36,642 nucleotides of DNA, from the NCBI GenBank assembly GCA_030672385.1, contig DAOVGN010000047.1, positions 1 through 36,642 of the forward strand, in the 5' to 3' direction. Under the pieces are notes generated by a model. It was not told the DNA's origin. It was given only the letters and a program-made list of their open reading frames with translations, and made no database searches. Below are positions 8,330 through 16,117 of the stretch, in pieces. Position 1 is the first letter of the stretch. Every line of letters begins with the position of its first letter. The stretch comes from Deltaproteobacteria bacterium. Its GTDB lineage: Bacteria; Desulfobacterota; B13-G15; RBG-16-54-18. A program made the position numbers and the translations under genes.

Positions 8330-8494
8330 CTACAAAATATACTCCTGCCCCGGCTTAGCTCCCTCAATCCTATCTATCAAGCGTCGCACCGCCATAGTTC
8401 CCATGAGGTACTTCTTCTGGGATATGGTAATCCTGGTCCTTCCGTTTATGTCTCTGGAGACAATGGGTATGGGATACATACAAGCCAACACTAC
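8330..8494 (-). pseudogene. Remnant resembling a LacI-type regulator C-terminus
   Basis: In the 319-bp gap upstream of malic enzyme, one minus-strand frame stays open for 54 codons. It reads YPIPIVSRDINGRTRITISQ, then MGTMAVRRLIDRIEGAKPGQ and ends EYIL. The MG..AV..LIDRIEG pattern resembles the last helix of LacI/PurR-type ligand domains. There is no ribosome site, and nothing upstream is coding. The overlapping plus-strand 74-aa ORF is less protein-like. Identity is tentative; apart from this remnant I see nothing in the gap. Confidence 0.35.
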
Positions 8495-8567
8495 CTATCT
8501 TGATGGTTGGGGAATTTCATGTTTTTTATCACTATCATAAAAAAGGTGGGAAGATAAACTACAAAGT

Positions 8568-10160
8568 TCAATGAACCCTCCTCGCCACATCCCTCCAGTA
8601 CTTCTCCCTCAAGTCCCGTTTGGCGATCTTACCAGAACCTGTCTTGGGAAGGGTATCGTAAAATGCCACTGACTTGGGGGCCTTGTACTTGGCCAACCTC
8701 TCCTTGCAAAAATCGATGATCTCCTCCTCTGTGGCCTCCATCCCTTCCTTCAAGACCACGATCGCCTTGACCGCCTCCCCCCACTTCTCATCCGGGACCC
8801 CGATGACCGCCGTCTCTAAGACAGCCGGGTGCATATAGAGGAAACTCTCCACCTCCGTGGAATAGACGTTTTCCCCACCGGTGAGGATCATGTCCTTCTT
8901 CCTGTCCACAATGGTCACATATCCTTCTTCATCCATCACAGCCAAATCACCAGTGTAGAGCCAACCATCCTTGATGGCCTTCTCAGTCTCCTCAGGAAGC
9001 CTCCAGTATCCAGGAGTAACGATATCACCTTTTACGATGATCTCACCCACCTCCTTTTCGTCCTTGGCCACCTCCGTACCATCTTTTCGTACCACCTTCA
9101 ACTGTACCCCTATAAACTCCCGACCTGTCTTGGACTTGATCTCCAGCTGCTCCTCATAGGAAAGCCCTGTAAGGTGGTCCTTGAGAATAGACATGGTAAG
9201 ATAGGGGCTCGTCTCCGTCATCCCGTAAGTCTGGATATAATTACATCGGAAGGTCTCCACTATCTTTTTAACCACTTCCGGGGCGATGGGCGCCCCTCCG
9301 CTCAAAAGGACCCTCAGGTTAGAATAGTCGTGTCCCCGCACATCGGGATGGTTCACCAGTAAATTCAGCATGGTGGGAATCATATTGGTAATGGTGGCCC
9401 GCTCCCTCTCCATGATCTCCAAGACCTTGGGGGGGTTGAAGGACCTGGCGAAGATGTGAGTCCCTCCCACCCATGTGATGGCCCAGGTGGCCCAGGCATC
9501 AGCCAGGTGAAACATGGGTGCCACGTGGATCCAACGGTCGCTGTCGGTGATGTGCAGTTCACCGATGGTACCCAGGGCGTGAGTACAGACATTCTTGTGG
9601 GTGAGGATTACTCCTTTAGGCCTCCCTGTGGTCCCGCTGGTATAGTAGAGTTGAGCGACATCTTCCTCCCGTATACCCTCTTCCTCCACGATGACAGTGG
9701 AATATCCCCTTATGGCCTCTTCGTAATCCATGGCCTCCACCCTCATCTGTGGACATTCCCCCTCTCCCGTCCACAACACCATCCGCACCCCCTTACCCCC
9801 TCCCTCAAGGGCAGAGGCCACCATTTGCACAAACTCACAGTCGGCGATCAAAAAGGTACTTTCCGAGTCATCCAAGATAAAGGCTACGTCTTTGGGGGAG
9901 AGACGATAATTGATGGGGACGGAAATGGCCCCTCTCAGGGCCACGGCGTAATAGGCCTCCATAAAGTAGTGACAGTTGGGCTGCAGTATGGCAACCTTTC
10001 CATCCTTTCTTATACCTTTGGCGCATAAAAGATTGGAAAGGGCATTTACCCTTCTCTGAAACTCAAGATAGGTAAACCTCCTATCCCCACAGACCAAGGC
10101 CTCCTTATTACCATAAAGTTTGACTGCCTTCGTCATTGTATCAGGGATTATCATAGCCAA
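8568..10160 (-). CDS. Acyl-CoA synthetase (AMP-forming, long-chain type)
   Basis: A 530-aa member of the ANL superfamily that activates a carboxylic acid with ATP and CoA. The P-loop YYTSGTTGRPKG is at residues 172-183. Further motifs are YGMTETSP, GWLYTGDLAVMDEEGY, the hinge VDRKKDMILTGGENVYSTEVE and the C-terminal catalytic Lys region LPKTGSGKIAKRDLR. Length and motifs fit fatty-acid (medium or long chain) CoA ligases; the exact substrate cannot be told. The listed start is TTG at 10160; ATG 10154 is equally possible, and neither has a strong ribosome site. The gene stands alone between malic enzyme and the Re-citrate synthase-like gene, about 200 bp from the latter. Confidence 0.9.
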   Translation of the reverse strand: MAMIIPDTMTKAVKLYGNKEALVCGDRRFTYLEFQRRVNALSNLLCAKGIRKDGKVAILQPNCHYFMEAYYAVALRGAISVPINYRLSPKDVAFILDDSESTFLIADCEFVQMVASALEGGGKGVRMVLWTGEGECPQMRVEAMDYEEAIRGYSTVIVEEEGIREEDVAQLYYTSGTTGRPKGVILTHKNVCTHALGTIGELHITDSDRWIHVAPMFHLADAWATWAITWVGGTHIFARSFNPPKVLEIMERERATITNMIPTMLNLLVNHPDVRGHDYSNLRVLLSGGAPIAPEVVKKIVETFRCNYIQTYGMTETSPYLTMSILKDHLTGLSYEEQLEIKSKTGREFIGVQLKVVRKDGTEVAKDEKEVGEIIVKGDIVTPGYWRLPEETEKAIKDGWLYTGDLAVMDEEGYVTIVDRKKDMILTGGENVYSTEVESFLYMHPAVLETAVIGVPDEKWGEAVKAIVVLKEGMEATEEEIIDFCKERLAKYKAPKSVAFYDTLPKTGSGKIAKRDLREKYWRDVARRVH

Positions 10161-10358
10161 GCCCTACTCAGAGGCAAACCCAACTTACCTCACATCGACT
10201 TTAATATCTTTATGAATATCTTGAGTAGGAGGAACACTTCAAAAGGTCGGCTTGAAGGTGGCCACCTCATCCCCTCAACAAAGAAGGTGATGGAACTCTC
10301 GGGCACTGCGCTTACCTTCTCATTCTTTACCTTTACCCTCTATCTTCCCCTCCCTCTC

Positions 10359-12182
10359 TCAGGTCAGATCCTCAGCCTTAATCAATTCTTCAAATCTCAG
10401 GTCCATCCCCAGCATACCCACAATCTCCTCATCCTCGCTCCTGATGGGAGCGGAGACAGTAATACAGAGGGCGCCAGTGATATAGGAGGTGTAGAAATCG
10501 GTTACATGTATCTTCCCCGTCTTGAGGGGCTCAATGAACCACTCCCTGTTGGAGTAGTCCACATCGGTACCAATGTGCTCGTAATTGGCTCGATCTTCAG
10601 GACGGGTGATATTTCTGGTAATCTTGTGCCCCGTCAGGTCGATGACATAGAGGAATTGTATAAAGGGGTTCTCCTGCTCGATTTTCTCCAAAAAGGTCTC
10701 TTGGCGTGCAGGGTCCATAGGCCGTATGTCTGGATCATCCACCACCTCTTCGATAAGATGGGCGGCCATCTCATACGCCCTCTGTTTTATCAGGTCAAAA
10801 TCTGAGATGAAGAGCTCGGGAAGACGCTTCCGGGCCTTTTTCTCCATCTCCTCCGAGGAGATATCGGTGATCCTCCCCTGGTCATACTCCTCCTTTACCC
10901 ACTTATATATCTTGGCCACCCCGGGGTGCCTTTTATCCAGGCGCTCATCGCCGGTCAGGGCGAAGTAGGAATTGATCCACTGGGCGATCCCCGCGGTGCC
11001 AGATTTATCGTTTATGGTCACTGTAAGGGGCCTGTTCAGGATCTTACCGGTGTTAAAGATGTTGTAGATCTCCTCATTCTTGAGGATTCCATCGGCGTGG
11101 ATACCCGCCCTGGTGGTGTTAAACTCAGCCCCGACAAAGGGGTAATTCTTGGGAATATGTTCACCGATGTGCCTTTCATAGTAATTTCTGATCTCAGTGA
11201 TCATGGTGGGGTCGACCCCGTTCTGGTCTCCCATAAGGCTGATATATTCAATGATCAACCCTTCGATGGGGGCATTGCCTGTCCTTTCACCAAACCCAAG
11301 CAGGGTCCCGTTGACTGCGGAGCAGCCATATAGCCAGGCGGTGGTGGAATTGATGAGGACCTTATGAAAATCGTTGTGGCCATGCCACTCCAGCTCCTCC
11401 GAGGGGATACCTGCATCATCCACCAAGGCACGTATCAGCTTCGGGACGCTCCTGGGCAGGGTAGTCCCTGGATAGGGAATTCCCAATCCCAGGGTATCAC
11501 ACAATCTGATCTTCACCGATGCCCCCCCCTCCTCGGCCAGGCGCATGAGTTCCTGGGCCAAAGGGATAACAAATCCGTAGATATCCGCCCTGGTAATATC
11601 CTCAAAGTGACATCGTGGCTTTACCCCCTCCTCCAAGGCCGCCTCCACAACCCGGAGGTAATCTATCATCGCAGCCCTCCTATTCTTGCCCAGCTTCAAA
11701 AAAATGTGATAATCCGATACAGAGGTCAAGATCCCCGTCTCCTTGAGGCCCATCTCACGGACTAACTTAAAATCACCCTTATCCGCCCTGATCCAACCTG
11801 TGATTTCCGGGTACCGATGTCCTCTATCCAAACACCCCTGGACGGCCTCTTTGTCCCTATCGCTGTAGAGGAAGAACTCGGTCTGACGGATTATGCCATT
11901 GGGACCTCCTAATTTGTGGAGCATATCGTACAGGTCTACCACCTGCTGTACGGTATAGGGGGACCTGGCCTGCTGCCCATCTCTAAATGTGGTATCGGTG
12001 ATCACTATCTCTTCTGGGGGATCTATCAGCTCGACCCGGTGGTCGAATTCAACACAACATACCTCTTCATAAGGAAAGACGTCCCTGAACAAATTGGGCT
12101 CATCCACATCCTGTAGCCTGAACCTCTCAGTCTTCTTGGTGCGATTGTCGAGGAAACTCCTCCCTTTCTTCATTATCACCAT
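10359..12182 (-). CDS. DRE-TIM acyltransferase (Re-citrate synthase-like) fused to a Cache-type sensor domain
   Basis: A 607-aa protein in two parts. Residues from about 55 to 470 form a DRE-TIM aldol-type acyltransferase: ITDTTFRDGQQARSPYTVQQ, ITGWIRADKGDFKLVREMGL, CHFEDITRADIYGF, LEWHGHNDFHK with the metal His pair, and GFGERTGNAPIEGL. This set matches the Re-citrate/homocitrate/isopropylmalate synthase group, and the wording is closest to anaerobic Re-citrate synthases, which make citrate from oxaloacetate and acetyl-CoA. Residues from about 505 on (FIQFLYVIDLTGHKITRNIT, then NREWFIEPLKTGKIHVTDFY) look like a small-molecule-binding Cache/PDC domain, in place of the usual leader-binding regulatory domain. 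No membrane helix is visible, so the sensor would be cytoplasmic. The ATG at 12182 follows GGAGGAGGGG. Function is inferred from motifs and from nearby fumarase and malic enzyme. Confidence 0.8.
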   Translation of the reverse strand: MVIMKKGRSFLDNRTKKTERFRLQDVDEPNLFRDVFPYEEVCCVEFDHRVELIDPPEEIVITDTTFRDGQQARSPYTVQQVVDLYDMLHKLGGPNGIIRQTEFFLYSDRDKEAVQGCLDRGHRYPEITGWIRADKGDFKLVREMGLKETGILTSVSDYHIFLKLGKNRRAAMIDYLRVVEAALEEGVKPRCHFEDITRADIYGFVIPLAQELMRLAEEGGASVKIRLCDTLGLGIPYPGTTLPRSVPKLIRALVDDAGIPSEELEWHGHNDFHKVLINSTTAWLYGCSAVNGTLLGFGERTGNAPIEGLIIEYISLMGDQNGVDPTMITEIRNYYERHIGEHIPKNYPFVGAEFNTTRAGIHADGILKNEEIYNIFNTGKILNRPLTVTINDKSGTAGIAQWINSYFALTGDERLDKRHPGVAKIYKWVKEEYDQGRITDISSEEMEKKARKRLPELFISDFDLIKQRAYEMAAHLIEEVVDDPDIRPMDPARQETFLEKIEQENPFIQFLYVIDLTGHKITRNITRPEDRANYEHIGTDVDYSNREWFIEPLKTGKIHVTDFYTSYITGALCITVSAPIRSEDEEIVGMLGMDLRFEELIKAEDLT

Positions 12183-12377
12183 CTTTCCCCTCCTCCTGGA
12201 GTATTATATCCAAATAATAATATTTCTAATACAAAATAGTGTCAATAACTTTCCCATCGACTTTTGGGCTGAGAGGGTACATGAACCCCCCTTGGTTTTT
12301 CTCTTCAGGTTTTTGGATGAAGAGTTCGTCGAGGAATACAGGGGAAAGGAGGATGAAATAATAAAAGGGTTGGTTAA

Positions 12378-13535
12378 TTATGACAGTATTTCGAAGGCTT
12401 CCAAGTCGGACTCGGTGTGTGCTGATGGTGATTGGGTTAAACATGCTACCATTTCATATTCTTCCGATAAAGTCTCAATAAGCTCTTTAACAGAGATGAT
12501 TTTCTCTATCCGATAAGCGTTAGCTCCCGCAAAAGCAAATCCTTCCTCAAGGTTTCCTCTTTTGGCATTGGTTAATGCAAGACCAATACAGTATGGCGAA
12601 TTTTTAACATCACAGGTTTTCAAACACTGCCAGGTGCATTTAAAAGATTTTTTAACTCCTGATGATATCTCCTCAAGAAACTTATTCTGTATTGCTCTTC
12701 CCGGTAATCCAACGGGACTGTCAATTATAATAATGTCTTCTTTTTTGCATTCTACATAAGCATCTTTGAATTCTATGGAAGCATCACACTCGTGAGTTGC
12801 AACAAACCTGGTTGCCATCTGTGCCCCCTGAGCCCCTAACTGGATAAATTTATGAATATCCGCACCTGTATATATGCCTCCTGCAGCAATTATCGGAATG
12901 CTTTTATTAAATTGCTGCTCATAAGGCTTTATCACAGAAATCACCTCCGGCAGTATCTTTTCCAATGCATGGTCAGGATTATTGATCTGCTCTTTTTTAA
13001 ATCCGAGGTGTCCACCAGCTAATGGACCCTCAACAACCACAGCATCAGGTACATGATTGTGCTTTTTCCCCCAGGATTTAAATATAAGTTTAGCCGCTCT
13101 TGCAGAAGATACTATAGGAACAATCTTGATTGCACTTTCAAGTACCCTATCCAGCGTCAATGTTTTAGGTACCTTTAGTGGAAGCCCTGCGCCAAGAAAA
13201 GCCAAATCTGCGCCTTCATCCACTGAAACCTGTACAAGATCATCAAAATTTGAAAGGGCTACCATAATGTTTACGCCAATAATGCCCGTTGTCATCTCCC
13301 TTGCCTTTTTTATCTCTCTCTGCAAGGCCCTTTTGTTTGCCTCCTTGAAATTTGCGTTAAAATCAGACTCAAACTGACCAATCCCAACAGTAGCAATAAC
13401 CCCAATACCACCCTCATTTGCAACAGCCGAGGCTAAACCGGATAAAGATATACCAACACCCATTGCTCCTTGAACAATAGGGATAGCAGCTTCCAAATCA
13501 CCTATTCGTAGTCTTGGTATGTCTTTGAAACTCAT
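12378..13535 (-). CDS. Nitronate monooxygenase family flavin oxidoreductase
   Basis: A 385-aa FMN-dependent TIM-barrel protein of the 2-nitropropane dioxygenase/nitronate monooxygenase family. Evidence is PIVQGAMGVGISLSGLASAV and GGIGVIATVGIG near the N-terminus, VVEGPLAGGHLG in the middle, and the FMN-phosphate loop IAAGGIYTGADIHKFIQLGA followed by QMATRF. The C-terminal tail carries several cysteines (CTWQCLKTCD..PYCIG), as in the group of larger anaerobe homologues whose substrates are unknown; enoyl-ACP reductase FabK is a related alternative. No clear ribosome site precedes ATG 13535. Its codons are visibly more AT-rich than those of the genes on either side, which suggests a separate origin. 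It stands alone. Confidence 0.85.
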   Translation of the reverse strand: MSFKDIPRLRIGDLEAAIPIVQGAMGVGISLSGLASAVANEGGIGVIATVGIGQFESDFNANFKEANKRALQREIKKAREMTTGIIGVNIMVALSNFDDLVQVSVDEGADLAFLGAGLPLKVPKTLTLDRVLESAIKIVPIVSSARAAKLIFKSWGKKHNHVPDAVVVEGPLAGGHLGFKKEQINNPDHALEKILPEVISVIKPYEQQFNKSIPIIAAGGIYTGADIHKFIQLGAQGAQMATRFVATHECDASIEFKDAYVECKKEDIIIIDSPVGLPGRAIQNKFLEEISSGVKKSFKCTWQCLKTCDVKNSPYCIGLALTNAKRGNLEEGFAFAGANAYRIEKIISVKELIETLSEEYEMVACLTQSPSAHTESDLEAFEILS

Positions 13536-13669
13536 ATATTACACTTATTCAATGCATCTTTTCCCATTATTACATAACTTGGGAAAACCTCAAGCTTTTT
13601 TATTCTTTAATTTCATTCTTTAAATTTTTGTCTGATAGGTTAATGAAGGAAGTAAGGGGTGGAAAGGGT

Positions 13670-13906
13670 TTAATGACGGTTTAGATAGGGGTCCCTTCTC
13701 TCTCTCATCTTGCCTTTGACATATTCCCTCCAGGAGACCTTCTTGATAAGCTTGATACCCCCGGCACACTCCTTCTTCTTCAAGCGAGAAGTATGTAGGG
13801 CCTTGGCAAGGACGCAAAAGATGTCATCCCCATCAAAATACCTCACCATCTCGTAACTCTTCCCCGCCCCAACATGACCTCCTTCCATCACCAACTTGAA
13901 AAACAT
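13670..13906 (-). CDS. Small conserved-looking protein of unknown function (78 aa)
   Basis: A compact ORF with CGAGGAA upstream of ATG 13906. The protein starts FKLVMEGGHVGAGKSYEMVR and continues YFDGDDIFCVLAKALHTSRL, then becomes rich in Lys/Arg. GHVGAGKSYEM looks superficially like a P-loop, but the protein is too short for an NTPase. No signal peptide or helix is visible. Amino-acid composition and the ribosome site make it more credible than the overlapping 65-aa ORF at 13620-13817. I do not recognise the family. Confidence 0.55.
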   Translation of the reverse strand: MFFKLVMEGGHVGAGKSYEMVRYFDGDDIFCVLAKALHTSRLKKKECAGGIKLIKKVSWREYVKGKMRERRDPYLNRH

Positions 13907-13969
13907 CTTTTTCCTCGGTCTATCTTTTTACCCTTATTGTAACCGAGGAAGATTAAAAACCGATTAAAA

Positions 13970-13993
13970 AAAGATTAAAACTTTTTAATCTTT
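13970..13993 (-). terminator. Intrinsic terminator behind a histidine kinase remnant
   Basis: AAAGATTAAAA/TTTTAATCTTT forms a palindrome. On the minus strand it is followed by a run of seven T (13963-13969). It immediately follows the stop codon of the kinase remnant, so it is probably that lost gene's terminator. A further inverted repeat, CCTCGGT/ACCGAGG, spans 13914-13948. Confidence 0.55.
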
Positions 13994-14029
13994 CAGGGGA
14001 ATGGTCACAGTGAAGGTGCCCCATCTCCT
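13985..14029 (-). pseudogene. Last codons of a lost histidine kinase gene
   Basis: The minus-strand frame ending TAA at 13985-13987 reads RRWGTFTVTIPLKD. GTFTVTIPL is the characteristic final strand of HATPase_c domains in histidine kinases. Nothing upstream in this frame is kinase-like, so only the 3' tip and its terminator survive. The match is short, so confidence is limited. Confidence 0.4.
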
Positions 14030-14131
14030 GTTCCTTGTACAAATTGGAGACGAACTCATTAATTTTGCTTGCCAAACCCAAAATTATATGCTAACAAAAT
14101 ATGTGATTTATTTCTCAAAAAGGAGGTCAAG

Positions 14132-14227
14132 ATGATTCTTTGGAAACAGGCTTTTAGGATATTCATCTTTGGCTTCTGCGGGGTCTTTCTCACCCCAGGA
14201 ATCCTGGTCATCGCCGTCCTCATCTGA
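14132..14227 (+). CDS. Tiny membrane ORF (31 aa), frame continues past an in-frame UGA
   Basis: AAAGGAGGTCAAG lies ideally before ATG 14132. The product is one hydrophobic helix (FRIFIFGFCGVFLTPGILVI..) that stops at TGA 14225-14227. The same frame then stays open for 33 more codons (ANAMAMTPVGYRGFSYKVIR, ending REKEQK) up to TGA 14327-14329, just before the oadG-like gene. The whole 65-codon frame therefore looks like one membrane protein with a basic cytoplasmic tail, interrupted by UGA. It may be a nonsense mutation, a selenocysteine codon or two separate peptides. I see no convincing bacterial SECIS hairpin after the UGA, and a Sec inside a membrane helix would be odd. Family not recognised; its position suggests a small subunit of the decarboxylase pump. 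Confidence 0.5.
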   Translation: MILWKQAFRIFIFGFCGVFLTPGILVIAVLI

Positions 14228-14330
14228 GCAAATGCTATGGCAATGACTCCTGTTGGCTATCGGGGCTTTAGTTACAAAGTTATTAGGCGTACAATAGCTC
14301 GCCTGTGGCGAGAAAAGGAGCAAAAATGAA

Positions 14331-14468
14331 ATGATAGATTGGACTTTAGCGGGAAAACTTGCTGGTGGTGGTTTCGGAACGACTCTTGTTGTTTTAGCGA
14401 TTTTGTGCATTGTGATCTGGTTAATAGGATTTGTAATACAAAGAAAAACTGCAAAAAATAAAAAGTGA
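14331..14468 (+). CDS. oadG: OadG-like gamma subunit of a sodium-pump decarboxylase
   Basis: A 45-aa protein too short for the ORF track. It starts IDWTLAGKLAGGGFGTTLVV, followed by one long hydrophobic helix (LAILCIVIWLIGFVIQ) and a basic tail. The N-terminal 'W.laG.laG.Gfg.tf.vL' pattern is that of OadG/GcdC-type gamma subunits, which anchor the carboxyltransferase to the membrane beta subunit. It lacks the long C-terminal tail of classical OadG and would be a minimal version. It lies 26 bp upstream of the beta-subunit gene on the same strand. AAAAGGAG is 12 bases upstream, which is a little far. Confidence 0.72.
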   Translation: MIDWTLAGKLAGGGFGTTLVVLAILCIVIWLIGFVIQRKTAKNKK

Positions 14469-14494
14469 AATTTGATTTGAAGGAGTGAATTAAA

Positions 14495-15685
14495 ATGTTT
14501 GGTTTATATCAAATGGCCTTTAGTAGCTTTACCTGGGGCAACATCTTAATGCTCTTTATCGGAGGAGGGCTCATTTACCTTGGCATTGCCAAGAAGATGG
14601 AGCCCGTCTTATTAATACCTATAGGGCTGGGTGTAATAATGGTCAACATACCTCTGAGTGGGCTGATGGTGTATGCTCCACCAACAGAGCCTGGTGCTAT
14701 CCCGATGCCCGTGACAGTAACAGGGGGAGCGCTAGGAGAGGCAATGGGCAGTGGGAAGGTAGGATTGCTAAATGTGCTATTTCAATTTGGGATAGCGAAC
14801 GAGATAATTCCCTTGCTTATCTTTCTTGGCGTTGGTGCCATGTCAGATTTCTCTCCAGCTATGGCTCGCCCTTCATCTTTCATGTTTGGCGCTACAGCAC
14901 AGGTAGGTGTTTTTATTGTATTTCTTATTGCTTACCTCACGGGCTTGTTTACCATGAATCAAGCTGCTAGCGTCGGTATTATCGGAGGGTCTGATGGGCC
15001 ACCTACAGTTTACCTTTGTGCCGCTTTAGCGCCTGGGTTATTGGGGCCAATTACCTTAGTAGCCTATTCCTATATGGCATTGGTGCCTATACTCCAACCG
15101 CCAGTAATAAGAGCCCTTATCCCAAAGAAGCAACGGCAAATATACATGAAGCCTCAAACACGAGAGGTTTCTAGGTTGGAAAAGGTTATCTTCCCTATAG
15201 CAGTGTTTGCAGTCGCCGCTATACTTGTCCCTAAATCAGCACCTCTTATTGGCATGCTTATGTTCGGCAATTTGCTTAATGTTACTGGTGTTACTGATAG
15301 GTTGGCGAAATCAGCAGGCGGCGTGTTTGTAGATGTATTGACATTCCTTTTGGGTATAACCGTTGGGGCCTTGATGCCGGCGGCAGTATTTCTTAATGTT
15401 AGAACCTTAGCTATTATAGGTCTGGCTATAGTAGCTTTCGCCTTTGGTACCGCTGGGGGTATTTGGGGAGCACAGATAGCAAATCTATTCTTGAAGGAGA
15501 AAATAAACCCGATTATTGGTGCTGCTGGTGTCTCCGCTGTTCCCATGGCAGCCAGAGTGGCACAAAAAGAGGGGCAAAAGGCAAACCCTAAAAACTTCTT
15601 ACTAATGCATGCTATGGGCCCTAATATGGCAGGGGCTATTTCTACTTCGGTAGTCGCTGGCATATTCTTGGGAATCCTTCACTAA
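14495..15685 (+). CDS. oadB: Sodium ion-translocating decarboxylase beta subunit
   Basis: A 396-aa polytopic membrane protein of the OadB/GcdB/MmdB family, which couples decarboxylation of a carboxybiotin carrier to Na+ export. The conserved sodium-site loop IIGGSDGPPTVYL and the second one (PIIGAAGVSAVPMAARVAQK) are both visible, as is the ending [17 protein letters not shown]. Length is normal. AAGGAGTGAATTAAA precedes ATG 14495. It follows the oadG-like gene; no carboxyltransferase or biotin carrier gene is in the window, so the substrate (oxaloacetate, methylmalonyl-CoA or glutaconyl-CoA) is open. It is directly followed by the 3' end of a second oadB, and its codons are more AT-rich than that fragment. 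Confidence 0.93.
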   Translation: MFGLYQMAFSSFTWGNILMLFIGGGLIYLGIAKKMEPVLLIPIGLGVIMVNIPLSGLMVYAPPTEPGAIPMPVTVTGGALGEAMGSGKVGLLNVLFQFGIANEIIPLLIFLGVGAMSDFSPAMARPSSFMFGATAQVGVFIVFLIAYLTGLFTMNQAASVGIIGGSDGPPTVYLCAALAPGLLGPITLVAYSYMALVPILQPPVIRALIPKKQRQIYMKPQTREVSRLEKVIFPIAVFAVAAILVPKSAPLIGMLMFGNLLNVTGVTDRLAKSAGGVFVDVLTFLLGITVGALMPAAVFLNVRTLAIIGLAIVAFAFGTAGGIWGAQIANLFLKEKINPIIGAAGVSAVPMAARVAQKEGQKANPKNFLLMHAMGPNMAGAISTSVVAGIFLGILH

Positions 15686-15691
15686 ATCTGA

Positions 15692-15850
15692 TGGCTTGGA
15701 TTTACACTTACTTCTTTAAAGGTTACAACTATTGGCGCCGAGGCTGACCCTAAAAACTTCCTCCTCATGCATGCTATGGGTCCCAATATAGCGGGGGTCA
15801 TCAGTACGGTCGTTGCCGCTGGTTTCTTTATCTCCTTGGCAGGAGGCTAA
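15692..15850 (+). pseudogene. 3' fragment of a second oadB gene
   Basis: In the gap after oadB a frame open from 15692 to TAA 15848 contains [20 protein letters not shown] and then [14 protein letters not shown]. This repeats the end of the intact protein ([20 protein letters not shown], then TSVVAGIFLGILH). About 37 codons are homologous; the start and the rest are missing. DNA and codon use differ clearly from the intact copy, so it is a diverged paralogue rather than a recent tandem duplication. It retains the strong terminator behind it. Confidence 0.85.
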
Positions 15851-15857
15851 CCAGATG

Positions 15858-15888
15858 CAAGGCCAGGGGCTTTAAGCCCCTGGCCTTG
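15858..15888 (+). terminator. Strong hairpin after the oadB region
   Basis: A perfect 13-bp stem, CAAGGCCAGGGGC/GCCCCTGGCCTTG, with loop TTTAA. It lies eight bases after the stop of the oadB fragment. There is no T-run, so termination may be partial or factor-assisted, but the placement fits the end of the transcript. The rest of the gap up to 16117 is AT-rich and noncoding. Confidence 0.7.
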
Positions 15889-16017
15889 CTCAACCTCCTC
15901 TCTTCATACAAGATGGCAAAGTACCTGATCACCTGCCCTCATAATTCCTATTTTTAGAACAATTTTGATCAAAAACCATTAAAATCAATTTTATCTAACT
16001 TTTCACCCAAATTTTTC

Positions 16018-16048
16018 TTGAAAAAAAACAGAAATTGGTTAATATAAT
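16018..16048 (+). promoter_or_regulatory. Putative sigma70 promoter of the XRE-cupin gene
   Basis: TTGAAA (16018-16023) and TATAAT (16043-16048) are separated by 19 bp in AT-rich DNA, 70 bp before the regulator start. The -10 box is perfect; the spacer is longer than optimal. Confidence 0.4.
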
Positions 16049-16117
16049 TGGTTGTTTCCTTCAAAGATTTATGCTAATGGTAAGGTGCTTTAAACCTTTA
16101 AGGAGGGAGGTTGTATC

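Noticed and set aside
8316-8540. 74-aa plus-strand ORF between malic enzyme and the acyl-CoA ligase
   Set aside because: No ribosome site and non-protein-like composition; the opposite strand has the more protein-like frame.
10212-10805. 197-aa plus-strand ORF across the gap before the acyl-CoA ligase
   Set aside because: Mostly antisense to the Cache domain of the Re-citrate synthase-like gene. The ~200-bp gap itself shows no gene or clear signal.
13620-13817. 65-aa minus-strand ORF
   Set aside because: Overlaps the 78-aa ORF in another frame; the latter has a better ribosome site and composition.
14225-14270. SECIS element after the in-frame UGA
   Set aside because: No stem of the expected length with a G-U-containing apical loop can be drawn in the ~40 nt after the UGA; only scattered short pairings.
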